Shown here piece by piece: positions 8,998 to 17,995 of a stretch of 64,000 nt of DNA. Position numbers and translations under genes: made by a program. Source of the DNA: CAWFGS01 sp963815535 (GTDB taxonomy: Bacteria > Pseudomonadota > Alphaproteobacteria > Sphingomonadales > Sphingomonadaceae). Each line of letters opens with the position of its first letter. Position 1 is the stretch's first letter. The stretch spans positions 310,001 through 374,000 of the forward strand of contig CAWFGS010000003.1 in NCBI GenBank assembly GCA_963815535.1, in the 5' to 3' direction. The notes beneath the pieces were generated by a model. It did no database searches. It was not told the origin of the DNA and was given only the letters and a program-made list of their open reading frames with translations.

Positions 8998-10005
8998 ATG
9001 AACGATACGGTCACCGACACATCCGCTGCCCCCCACAAACCCGCCGCGAATGCGCTCGACCGGGTGCTGGTCATGGAACTGGTCCGTGTGACGGAGGCGG
9101 CAGCGATCGCGGCGTCCGATCTGATCGGGCGCGGCGATGAAAAGGCCGCCGATGCCGCCGCCGTGGAAGCGATGCGAACCGCCTTCGACGAGCTCTACAT
9201 GGATGGCACGGTGGTCATCGGCGAGGGTGAGCGGGACGAAGCGCCGATGCTCTATATCGGCGAAAAGGTCGGCGGTGCGCCCGGCAAGGGCCCGAAAATC
9301 GACATTGCGCTCGATCCGTTGGAAGGCACGACGATCACCGCCAAGGCCGGCCCCAATGCGCTGGCAGTGCTGGCAGCGGCGGAAGAAGGCTGCCTGCTGA
9401 ACGCGCCCGACGTCTATATGGACAAGCTGGCGGTCGGTCCGGGCTATCCCGAAGGCGTCATCAGCCTGGAAAAATCCGTGACCGAAAACGTCACCGCCGT
9501 GGCCGAAGCAAAGGGCGTCCAGCCCAAGGATATCATCGTCTGCGTCCTCGACCGCCCGCGCCATGCGGACATCATCGCGGAATTGCGGGGCATCGGTTGC
9601 GGTGTGGTGCTGATCGGCGATGGCGACGTGGCGGGCGTGATCGCCACCACGGACGAAAACACCACGATCGACATGTATATGGGTCAGGGCGGCGCGCCCG
9701 AAGGCGTGCTGGCGGCGGCGGCCCTGCGCTGCGTCGGCGGGCAGTTCAACGGCCGCCTGCTGTTCCGCAACGACGACGAACGCGCCCGCGCCCGCAAATG
9801 GGGTATCGAGGATCTCGACCGCATCTACAAATTGGAAGAACTGGCCAGCGGCGACTGCATCTTTGCCGCCACGGGTGTAACGCAAGGTTCGCTGCTCGAC
9901 GGCGTGAAGAAACTGCGCGGCGGCCGCATGACGACCCAAAGCGTGGTCATGCGCGCCAGTTCCGGCACGGTGCGCTGGATTAAAGGCGAACACCGCGTGA
10001 GCTAA
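8998..10005 (+). CDS. glpX: Class II fructose-1,6-bisphosphatase
   Basis: Dephosphorylates fructose-1,6-bisphosphate in gluconeogenesis; cytoplasmic, metal dependent. The 335-residue protein carries GlpX signatures: MDGTVVIGEGERDEAPML (about residues 67-84) and DIALDPLEGTT with the metal-binding DPLEGT near residue 105, then GDGDVAGVI and GGAPEGVLAAAALRCVGG. A Pro/Ala extension of about 18 residues precedes the conserved core. The start ATG follows a GAACTTTCA stretch with a weak AAGGAC site. A hom-glpX neighbourhood is typical of alphaproteobacteria. Confidence 0.95.
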   Translation: MNDTVTDTSAAPHKPAANALDRVLVMELVRVTEAAAIAASDLIGRGDEKAADAAAVEAMRTAFDELYMDGTVVIGEGERDEAPMLYIGEKVGGAPGKGPKIDIALDPLEGTTITAKAGPNALAVLAAAEEGCLLNAPDVYMDKLAVGPGYPEGVISLEKSVTENVTAVAEAKGVQPKDIIVCVLDRPRHADIIAELRGIGCGVVLIGDGDVAGVIATTDENTTIDMYMGQGGAPEGVLAAAALRCVGGQFNGRLLFRNDDERARARKWGIEDLDRIYKLEELASGDCIFAATGVTQGSLLDGVKKLRGGRMTTQSVVMRASSGTVRWIKGEHRVS

Positions 10006-10125
10006 CGATGGGTTGGCGCAGTTCATAAGCTTGAGGCACGACGGTCCTGCGCGCTTCGCAAACAGGTCGCGCTGGCTCCAGCGATGCACGTCAAACCGGC
10101 TGTTACGCCTTCGTCAAGTCCTGTT

Positions 10126-10147
10126 CGTTAACCCTTTTTGGTTAACG
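10126..10147. promoter_or_regulatory. Perfect 8-bp inverted repeat upstream of an exported-protein gene
   Basis: CGTTAACC at 10126-10133 and GGTTAACG at 10140-10147 form a perfect palindrome around CTTTTT, 10 bases before the start codon at 10158. Each arm contains TTAACC, the half-site core recognised by the alphaproteobacterial regulator CtrA, but the spacing is not the classic TTAA-N7-TTAA. It may be an operator, or a hairpin affecting translation of the next gene. Confidence 0.4.
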
Positions 10148-10157
10148 CCGCGGCATT

Positions 10158-11738
10158 ATGGTTGCGTCAGCCACAGCTCGCTCTGCGAACGCCGGTCCGG
10201 TGTTCGCCTTGTCGCGCCTATGCCGCTTCCTGTTGGTTTGCCTGCCGTTCGTGTGGGCGACACCGGCGCTGGCGCAGATATCCAATGAAACGGTCGTCAA
10301 CAACCACGACACCACGCGCGACTATCAGCGCAGCTATACGCCCGCGCCAGGCGAGAACCGCGTCGTGGTCGCGATCGTCTTTTCCGAATACGATCTCAAC
10401 CAAACCTCCACAGTGACCAGCGCGACGCTCGGCAATGTGCCGATGGTCAGCCTGGGCACGATCGAGGCGCAGCAGGCGAAGCGCAACCGGATGACGGCTT
10501 TCATCCTGCGTGAAGCGGACCTTCCCGCAGGCGCATCGACCTTGCAGGTTCGTTACGGTCCCGACCCCGCCGCGTCGCTGATATATCTCGCCACCGTGCT
10601 CAACATCGATCAGGCCGGCGTGTACGATCCACCGCGCGGCTTCGCTCGGTTTTGCAGTACGGCCAATGCGAACGGCAGTGGCACGCTCCCCTTCGCATCC
10701 GTCGCGGCGCAGGCCAACGATTACGTGTTCTCCTTCGTTGGAACGGGCAAGAACAGCGCCTTCACCACCTTCAACAATGGCGGCACGGAATTGTTCGACG
10801 AACGGGTGACCGGCCCCGGTTTCAGCTTTGCCGGCGCGGTCCAGGTGCCGCAGGCACAAACGACCATCGGCGGCGGCGCGTTCATCAACGGCGGTTGCGA
10901 CCGACGGCCCAGCACGTTCCAGCTGGTGCTGCGCCCCCTATTGGGCAGCGACGCGCGCCTGACCGCGCCGCTCTCTCGCAAGCTGGGCAATGCAGTCACG
11001 ATCGAAGTGGTCGATGCCGATCGCAATCGGCGTACGGGTGCGATCGACACGCTGACGGTGTCGGTTCGCAACACCCGCACCGGCGAGGTGGAAACGATAA
11101 CGCTGACCGAAACCGGACCGAACACCGGGGTCTTTCGCGCCAGCCTGCCGACGCTCAACGGCGCGAGGGGGCCGAACGACAACGGCACGATGTCGGCGCG
11201 CGTCGGGGATGTTCTGGAAACCAGCTATAGCGATGCGACGAACACCACAGGGGCATCGCGCATTCTGACGCAGCAGACACGCCTGACCGCGACCGACAAT
11301 CCGGCCCAACTGCTGACGACCAAGCGATCGGAAACGATGGCGGGGGGGACGCAGTTCGCATTACCGGGAAGCGACGTGACCTACACGATCGAGGTGGTGA
11401 ATATCGGGGATGGCGCCGTGGATGCGAACACGTTGTTCCTGGTCGATGCGATGCCCGTGACGATGGCGTTCCGCACGGCGGATTTCGATCCGGGGGACAA
11501 TGTCGTCTCGCCCGTTTCCGTGGCGCTGGGCAGCAGCGGGCTTTCGTTCGATCCCGCACGCGATCTGCGGTTCGCAGATGGCTCCACCGCGCCGAATGCT
11601 CTGGCGCAATGCCAATACACGCCGGTCGGGGCCTATGACCCCAACGTGCGGTACATATGCGTGCGGCCGGGCGGGTCGATGCTGCCGGGCAACCCCAATC
11701 CCGCCATCGAATTGCAATTCCGCGCAAAAATTCGGTAA
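10158..11738 (+). CDS. Large exported protein with a C-terminal DUF11-like repeat domain
   Basis: 526 residues with a signal peptide (LVCLPFVWATPALAQ, cleavage near residue 40). The N-terminal half is an unrecognised beta-rich domain; residues about 270-370 contain PLSRKLGNAVTIEVVDADRN and TETGPNTGVFRASLP, typical of beta-sandwich surface proteins; the last about 130 residues (SDVTYTIEVVNIGDGAVDAN, then DAMPVTMAFRT) resemble the DUF11 family found in cell-surface and exported proteins. No anchor is visible at the C-terminus. A palindrome lies just upstream. ATG at 10158 lacks a clear ribosome site; a later start within the signal region is possible. Role unknown, possibly surface or envelope structure. 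Confidence 0.65.
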   Translation: MVASATARSANAGPVFALSRLCRFLLVCLPFVWATPALAQISNETVVNNHDTTRDYQRSYTPAPGENRVVVAIVFSEYDLNQTSTVTSATLGNVPMVSLGTIEAQQAKRNRMTAFILREADLPAGASTLQVRYGPDPAASLIYLATVLNIDQAGVYDPPRGFARFCSTANANGSGTLPFASVAAQANDYVFSFVGTGKNSAFTTFNNGGTELFDERVTGPGFSFAGAVQVPQAQTTIGGGAFINGGCDRRPSTFQLVLRPLLGSDARLTAPLSRKLGNAVTIEVVDADRNRRTGAIDTLTVSVRNTRTGEVETITLTETGPNTGVFRASLPTLNGARGPNDNGTMSARVGDVLETSYSDATNTTGASRILTQQTRLTATDNPAQLLTTKRSETMAGGTQFALPGSDVTYTIEVVNIGDGAVDANTLFLVDAMPVTMAFRTADFDPGDNVVSPVSVALGSSGLSFDPARDLRFADGSTAPNALAQCQYTPVGAYDPNVRYICVRPGGSMLPGNPNPAIELQFRAKIR

Positions 11739-11849
11739 GCGTTCGTAAGCCGCTCTTTGCGCCCGTGCACATCCGGCCGGGCCCTGTTGCCATCGGCCAC
11801 GCGGGCGGGTTAGCGATCCGAACCGATATGCCCACTGGAGCGCGCAGCA

Positions 11850-12784
11850 ATGAAAATCATGTCCGGCAATTCCAATCTGCCCCTGGCGCGCGCGGTGGCG
11901 GGGTATCTCGACATGACGCTGACCGATGCGACGGTCCGCCGGTTCGCGGATGAGGAAATTTTCGTGGAAATCCACGAGAACGTGCGGGGCGAAGATGTGT
12001 TCATCGTCCAGCCGACCAGTTTTCCGGCGAACGACAATCTGATGGAATTGCTGATCGGGATCGACGCCCTGCGCCGCGCTTCGGCCAAGCGGATCACCGC
12101 CGTGCTCCCCTATTTCGGGTATGCCCGGCAGGACCGCAAACCCGGCCCACGCACGCCGATTTCCGCAAAGCTGGTGGCCAATCTGATTACCGAAGCGGGC
12201 GCGGACCGTGTGTTGTCGGTCGATTTGCATGCGGGACAAATCCAGGGCTTCTTCGATATTCCGACCGACAACCTCTACGCCGCGCCGGTCATGGCGGCGG
12301 ATATCCAGACGCGATACGGCGACCGCGATCTGATGGTGGTCAGCCCCGATGTCGGCGGCGTGGTGCGCGCGCGGGCGCTGGCCAAACGGCTCGACAATGC
12401 GCCGCTCGCCATCGTGGACAAACGCCGCGACCGGCCCGGCGAATCCGAAGTGATGAACATTATCGGCGATGTCAGCGGGCGGCATTGCGTGATGATCGAC
12501 GACATCGTCGATTCGGGCGGAACCTTGTGCAATGCGGCGAAGGCGCTGTTGGCGGACGGGGCGAAAAGCGTCACCGCCTATATCACGCACGGCGTCCTGT
12601 CGGGCCGCGCGGTGGAGCTGGTCAATTCGTCCGCTTTGACCGAGCTCGTCATCACCGACACGATCAAACCGTCGGACGATGCGATCGCGTCGGACCGCAT
12701 CCGCATCCTGTCCATCGCCCCGCTGGTCGGCGAAGCCGTCCGCCGCATCGCCGACGAAAGCAGCGTCAGCTCCTGTTCGACTGA
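11850..12784 (+). CDS. prs: Ribose-phosphate pyrophosphokinase (one base missing near the end)
   Basis: Makes PRPP from ribose 5-phosphate and ATP for nucleotide, histidine and tryptophan synthesis. The 311-residue protein shows RFADEEIFVEIHENVRG, FGYARQDRK, the catalytic-loop region SPDVGGVVRA and the PRPP-binding VMIDDIVDSGGTLCNAA. Near 12770 the frame should end as ESSVSSLFD-stop, but one base appears to be missing from TCCCTG, so the stop at 12782-12784 is out of frame and the raw reading runs on into the next gene. The downstream hisN-like ATG is only 2 bases after this stop. Confidence 0.9.
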
Positions 12785-12785
12785 T

Positions 12786-13560
12786 ATGGGCGCGTTCGAT
12801 ACGGAAGTCGCGCTCGCGCATCGACTGGCCGATGCGGCAGGTGCGGCGATCCGGCCGCATTTCCGCAATGTGGGGGCGGAGCGCAAAGGCGATGCCTCGC
12901 CCGTTACCATCGCCGATCGTTCTGCCGAAGAGGCGATACGGCGGATATTGACTGCCGAGGTTCCGCAGGATGGGATTATCGGGGAGGAGTTCGGCAGCGA
13001 GGAAGGGCGATCGAACCGGCAATGGGTGCTGGACCCGATCGATGGAACCACCGGCTTTCTGGCGGGGCGCCCGATTTTCGGAACGTTGATCGCATTGCTG
13101 GTCGATGGCTGGCCGGTGCTGGGCGTGATCGACCAGCCGATCCTGCATGAACGCTGGGTCGGCGTGACGGGGGAGCCCACGCTGTTCAACGGCGCGCCGT
13201 GCAGCACGCGCCCCTGCCGGGAGTTGTCGGACGCCACCCTCGCGACCACCGGGCCGCATTATTTCAACCCGCGCGAAGGGCGAGCGGTTCATGGCGCTTG
13301 CCGGGCAAACCGATCACCGCCGCATGGTGATGGGCGGCGATTGTTACAATTACGCCATGCTCGCCAGCGGGCATCTCGACGTGATCTGCGAATCGGGACT
13401 GAAGCTGTACGATTGGGCGGCGCTGGTTCCGGTGGTGGAAGGTGCGGGCGGCATGATGACCGATTGGGCGGGCGATCCGTTGCACGAGGGAAGCGCGGGC
13501 GACGTGCTGGCGCTGGGCGATCCGGCGCGGCTGGAGGATGTGCTGGAAGCGCTGGGCTGA
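12786..13560 (+). CDS. hisN: Histidinol-phosphatase, inositol monophosphatase family (one extra base)
   Basis: Metal-dependent phosphatase of the IMPase superfamily; alphaproteobacterial members of this subgroup dephosphorylate histidinol phosphate. Motifs: GEEFGSEE (metal Glu), WVLDPIDGTTGF and GGDCYNYAMLASGHLDVICE, with WAALVPVVEGAGG near the end. The reading frame breaks near 13279 (GGG, extra C, GAG CGG TTC); dropping one base joins the halves into 257 residues, the usual length. It begins two bases after prs, consistent with a prs-hisN transcription unit. Inositol-1-monophosphatase is the alternative function. Confidence 0.85.
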
Positions 13561-13714
13561 TCCCGCCGAGCCGCCCCTTTCCACTTGCGTTTGCGGGGGT
13601 GCGCGGTTAGGTGCGCCGCTTCGCAAACACGCGGGATATTGCCGGTCTGGCCGTTAGGGCTGCCAGGGCTGGCATGGCGTGTTTCCAACCCGACATCCGA
13701 TCAGGAGACCGAAA

Positions 13715-13915
13715 ATGCCCAAACTGAAGACCAAGAGCGGCGTCAAGAAACGCTTCAAGCTGACCGCGACCGGCAAGGTCAAGCATGGCGTCGTCGGCAA
13801 ACGGCACCGTTTGATGAGCCACAATGCCAAATATATCCGCCAGAACCGCGGGACCAGCGTGATCTCCGACGCAGATGCGAAGACGATCAAGAAATGGGCC
13901 CCTTACGGGTTGTAA
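13715..13915 (+). CDS. rpmI: 50S ribosomal protein L35
   Basis: 66-residue ribosomal protein beginning MPKLKTKSGVKKRFK, with KHGVVGKRHRLMSHN and a Lys/Arg-rich composition. ATG at 13715 is preceded by AGGAGA at 13702-13707. The longer upstream reading is not used. The usual alphaproteobacterial order rpmI-rplT-pheS-pheT follows; infC is not next to it here. Confidence 0.97.
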   Translation: MPKLKTKSGVKKRFKLTATGKVKHGVVGKRHRLMSHNAKYIRQNRGTSVISDADAKTIKKWAPYGL

Positions 13916-14029
13916 TTGTTTGAGTGCGGCTCCGGCCCCGCTGGCCTGCCCGACCGCCTGAAAAGGCGATCATGGGATGGGCGGCGGCAAGGCGGACCGA
14001 CACCCGATTTACGAAAAAGGATATAGACA

Positions 14030-14392
14030 ATGGCACGCATCAAACGCGGCGTTACCACGCGCCAGAAACACAAACGGTTACTCGACCAGGCCAAGGGCTA
14101 TCGCGGTCGCCGCAAGAACACCATCCGCGTCGCGCGACAGGCCGTCGAAAAGGCCGGCCAGTACGCCTATCGCGACCGCAAGATCAAAAAGCGGACGTTC
14201 CGCGGTTTGTGGATTCAGCGGATCAACGCCGCCGTCCGCGCGGAGGGGATGACCTATTCGCAGTTCATGCACGGCGTGAAGCTGGCCGGGATCGAACTGG
14301 ATCGCAAGGTCATGGCCGACCTCGCCATGAACGAAAACGCGGCGTTCGGTTCGATCATCGCACAGGCGAAAGCGGCCTTGCCCGCAAGCTGA
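14030..14392 (+). CDS. rplT: 50S ribosomal protein L20
   Basis: 120-residue L20, which binds 23S rRNA early in large-subunit assembly; begins MARIKRGVTTRQKHKRLLDQ and contains RDRKIKKRTFRGLWIQRINA, the highly conserved core. In many bacteria L20 also represses its own operon through the mRNA leader. It is 114 bases after rpmI and is followed by a terminator-like hairpin before pheS. Confidence 0.97.
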   Translation: MARIKRGVTTRQKHKRLLDQAKGYRGRRKNTIRVARQAVEKAGQYAYRDRKIKKRTFRGLWIQRINAAVRAEGMTYSQFMHGVKLAGIELDRKVMADLAMNENAAFGSIIAQAKAALPAS

Positions 14393-14419
14393 GCCGACCG
14401 CCTTTACACCCTACAAAAT

Positions 14420-14447
14420 GCGCCGCCTGGCAACGGGCGGCGCTTTT
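14420..14447 (+). terminator. Terminator or attenuator between rplT and pheS
   Basis: GCGCCGCC (14420-14427) pairs with GGCGGCGC (14436-14443) and is followed by TTTT. It lies 27 bases after the rplT stop and 32 before the pheS start, so it probably sets read-through from the ribosomal genes into pheST. I see no Phe-rich leader peptide, so Phe-tRNA attenuation cannot be claimed. Confidence 0.6.
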
Positions 14448-14479
14448 GCTTTGGGCCAACATGATCTAGCGGACACGGT

Positions 14480-15592
14480 ATGGACGATTTGCAAACGCGC
14501 ACGCAGGACACCCTTGGCGAAATTGCCGCCGCCGACACGGCCGAGAGGCTGGAGGCGTTGCGGATCGGCGCGCTCGGCAAGCAGGGGTGGATCAGTCAGC
14601 TGCTGAAGACGCTGGGCAAGATGACGCCCGACGAACGCAGCGAACGCGCGCCCGCAATTCAGCGGGCACGGGCGCAGGTTGCCGATGCGATTGCCGCGCG
14701 CAAGCAGGTGATGGACGATGCGGAGCTGGACCGGCGGCTGGCCACCGAAACGCTCGACCTGACCTTGCCCGCGCCGGAGGCCCCGCGCGGCAGCGTGCAT
14801 CCGGTCAGCCAGGTGATGGACGAACTGGCGGAAATCTTCGCCGATCTGGGCTTCGCGGTAAAGACCGGGCCGGAGATCGAGGACGACTGGCACAATTTCA
14901 CCGCGCTCAACATGGATGAAAACCATCCCGCACGCGCGATGCACGACACGTTCTATTTCCCCGATAAAGGTGCGGACGAACGGCGGTTTCTCCTGCGAAC
15001 CCACACCTCGCCCGTGCAGATCCGCACTATGGTCGCGGAAGGCGCGCCCGTTCGCATTATCGCGCCGGGCCGGGTCTATCGCAGCGACAGCGACGCGACG
15101 CACACGCCGATGTTCCATCAGGTGGAGGGGCTGGTGATCGACCACGGCATTCATCTCGGCCATCTGAAATGGACGCTGGAGACGTTCCTGAAAGCGTTTT
15201 TCGAAACCGACGATATCGTGCTGCGCCTGCGCCCGTCCTATTTCCCGTTCACCGAACCCAGCGTCGAAGTCGATGTCGGCTATCGCAGCGAAAAAGACCG
15301 CACCGGAACTCGCCGCGTCGTCGGCGGATCGGGCGACGCTGAAGGGCACGCGTGGATGGAACTGCTCGGCAGCGGAATGGTCAATGCGCGCGTGCTGAAA
15401 TTCGCCGGGCTGGACGCGGACGAATGGCAGGGTTTCGCTTTCGGGGTCGGCGTCGACCGGCTGGCCATGCTGAAATACGGCATGGACGATCTGCGTGCGT
15501 TCTTCGACGGGGACAATCGCTGGCTCGACCATTACGGGTTCAGCGCGTTCGACCAGCCGACCCTTTCGGGCGGCGTGGGAGCGGCGGCATGA
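14480..15592 (+). CDS. pheS: Phenylalanine-tRNA ligase alpha subunit
   Basis: Catalytic subunit of the (alpha-beta)2 enzyme that charges tRNA-Phe. 370 residues: N-terminal coiled-coil region (about 1-85), then a class II synthetase core with HPVSQVMDELAEIFADLGF, HDTFYF, RTHTSPVQIRTM (motif 2 region) and FGVGVDRLAMLKYGMDDLR (motif 3). The stop overlaps the pheT start (ATGA). Frame is intact, in sharp contrast to pheT directly downstream. Confidence 0.97.
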   Translation: MDDLQTRTQDTLGEIAAADTAERLEALRIGALGKQGWISQLLKTLGKMTPDERSERAPAIQRARAQVADAIAARKQVMDDAELDRRLATETLDLTLPAPEAPRGSVHPVSQVMDELAEIFADLGFAVKTGPEIEDDWHNFTALNMDENHPARAMHDTFYFPDKGADERRFLLRTHTSPVQIRTMVAEGAPVRIIAPGRVYRSDSDATHTPMFHQVEGLVIDHGIHLGHLKWTLETFLKAFFETDDIVLRLRPSYFPFTEPSVEVDVGYRSEKDRTGTRRVVGGSGDAEGHAWMELLGSGMVNARVLKFAGLDADEWQGFAFGVGVDRLAMLKYGMDDLRAFFDGDNRWLDHYGFSAFDQPTLSGGVGAAA

Positions 15593-17995
15593 AGTTCTCC
15601 CTGACCTGGCTGAAAGACCATCTGGAAACCGATGCCACGATAGACGACATCGCGGCAAAGCTGAACGCGATCGGTATCGAGGTCGAAGGTATCGACGATC
15701 CGGCGCAGCGTCTGGCGGGCTTCACCGTGGCGCAGGTGCTGACCGCCGAAAAACATCCCGACGCCGACAAGTTGCAAGTGCTGACGGTCGATACCGGAAG
15801 CGGCGAACCCCTGCAGGTCGTCTGCGGCGCGCCCAATGCGCGGGCGGGGATGAAGGGCGTGCTGGGCCAGCCCGGCGCGGTGGTTCCATCCAACGGGATG
15901 GAGTTGACGCAAATCCGCCATTCGCGGGGTGGAATCCAATGGCATGATGTGTTCCGTGCGCGAGCTGGAGCTGGGCGACGAGCATGACGGCATCATCGAA
16001 TTGCCCGACGACGCACCGGTCGGGGCGGATTTCGCCGATTATCAGGGTTCGAGCCCGATCTTCGACGTGGCGATCACGCCCAACCGCCCCGATTGCATGG
16101 GCGTGTACGGCATTGCGCGCGATCTGGCGGCGGCGGGGATGGGCACGTTGAAACCGATCGCCTTCCCGCAATTCACGGCAAATGGCCCCTGCGCCGTCGG
16201 ACATCCGCACCGACGATGCCGAAGGTTGCCCGGCATTCTATGGTCGCACCGTCAACGGGCTGACGAACGGCGCGTCGCCCGACTGGTTGCAGCAGCGACT
16301 GGCGAGCGCGGGGCAGAAGCCGATTTCGCTGATCGTCGACCTCACGAATTATCTGATGCTGGCCTATGGCCGCCCGGCCCATGCTTACGATCTGGCGAAG
16401 CTGGATCGGCGCGGTAGTGGCGCGCCGCGCCAAGGCTGGCGAGCAGATGGTTGCGCTGAACGACAAGACCTACAGCTTGAACGACACCATGACCGTGATC
16501 GCCGACGATGGGGGCGTGCACGACATCGCCGGGATCATGGGCGGCGCGGATTCGGGCGTGTACGTCGGACACCACCGACGTGCTGCTGGAAATCGCCTAT
16601 TTCGATCCGCCGCGCATCGGGCGACGGGGCGCAAGCTGGGCCTGGCGTCCGATGCGCGCACCCGGTTCGAACGCGGCGTCGATCCGGCGTTTCTGGATGA
16701 CGGGCTGGAACTGCTGACCGGTCTGATCGTGGAACTGGCGGGCGGGACGGCTTCGGAAGCGGTGCGCGCCGGTTCGCCGCCGACCGAACCGAAGGTCATC
16801 GCGTTCGATCCCGCGTCTGACGCAGCGTTTGGGCGGCGTCGAGATTGCCGCTGATCGACCAGCGCGACATCCTGGCCGCGCTCGCATTTCGAGGTCGCCG
16901 CCGAGGATACGCCGTGGCAAGTCACCGTTCCGCTGCGCCGTCACGATGTGGAAGGCCCCGCCGATCTGGTCGAGGAAGTGGTGCGTATTCACGGGCTGGA
17001 CAACGTCGCCAGCGTGGCGTTGCCCCGCACCGAAGGCGTGGCCCAGCCGACGGCCAGCCACGAACAGAAGCGCGAACGCCGCATTCGCCGTGCCGCCGCC
17101 GCGCGCGGTCTGAACGAGGCGATCACCTGGTCCTTCCTGCCGCCTGCCGAGGCCGAGCATTTCGCGAACGACGGTCAGCCGCTGTGGGTGCTCGACAATC
17201 CGATCAGCGAGGAGATGAAGGCGATGCGGCCGTCGCTGATTCCCGGCCTGCTGTCGGCGGCGAAGCGCAACGCCGATCGCGGCGCCACCGGCAGCCGCCT
17301 GTTCGAAATCGGGCGGCGTTATTTCCGCGCGCGGACGGATCGAGCGACGAGCACCCGACATTGGGCATCGTGCTGGCAGGCGAAAATCACCGCGCGGCTG
17401 GCAGCATGGCAAGGCGGGCGCGTTCGATGCCTTCGACGCCAAGGCAGAAGCGTTGGCTCTGCTTGCAGAAGCCGGTGCGCCGGTCGACAAGCTGCAGGTG
17501 ATGGGCGATGCCGGCGAACAGTTTCACCCCGGCCAGTCCGGCACGCTGCGACTGGGGCCGAAGAACATTCTCGCCCGGTTCGGTGCGCTGCATCCCCGCA
17601 CGCTGACGGCGTTCGATATGGACGGCCCGGTCGTCGCGGTGGAATTGTTCCTCGATGCAATTCCGGCAAAAAAGGGCGCGATCGGTTTCGCTCGCCCCGC
17701 CTACACCCCGCCCGCGCTGCAGTCCGTCACGCGCGATTTCGCGTTTCTGGTTCCGGCCGACTTGGCGGCAGGCGACTTGCTGCGCGCGGTGCGCGGCGCG
17801 GACAAAGCGACCATCGTCGATGCACGGATATTCGACGTGTTTGCCGGGCAGGGCGTGCCGGAAGGCAGGAAATCCATCGCGCTGGAAGTGATTCTGCAGC
17901 CGGGCGAGAAGAGCTTCACCGATGCCGACCTGAAGGCGATTTCGGACCGTATCGTGGCGGCCGCTGCCAAGCTGGGTGCGGAGCTGCGCGGGTGA
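15589..17995 (+). CDS. pheT: Phenylalanine-tRNA ligase beta subunit (about a dozen frame shifts)
   Basis: Beta subunit with tRNA-binding and editing domains; essential. Starts MKFSLTWLKDHLETD and ends in a full FDX-ACB anticodon domain (KSIALEVILQPGEKSFTDAD). The sequence is readable end to end, about 797 residues, but only by switching frame near 15925, 16203, 16408, 16567, 16625, 16815, 16858, 16905, two places near 17345, 17380 and 17433. Conserved stretches continue immediately across each shift, for example IRGVESNGMMCSV, AFYGRTVNGL, GRKLGLASDARTRFERG, DILAAL and FDAKAEALALL. All but perhaps one look like a single surplus base. A decayed gene would not keep perfect conservation between shifts, so I treat this as a real gene with sequence errors. 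Confidence 0.85.

Noticed and set aside
15589..17995. Programmed +1 frameshifting in pheT and others
   Set aside because: Too many events, no shared slippery site or stimulator, and different genes and strands affected; an artefact is simpler.
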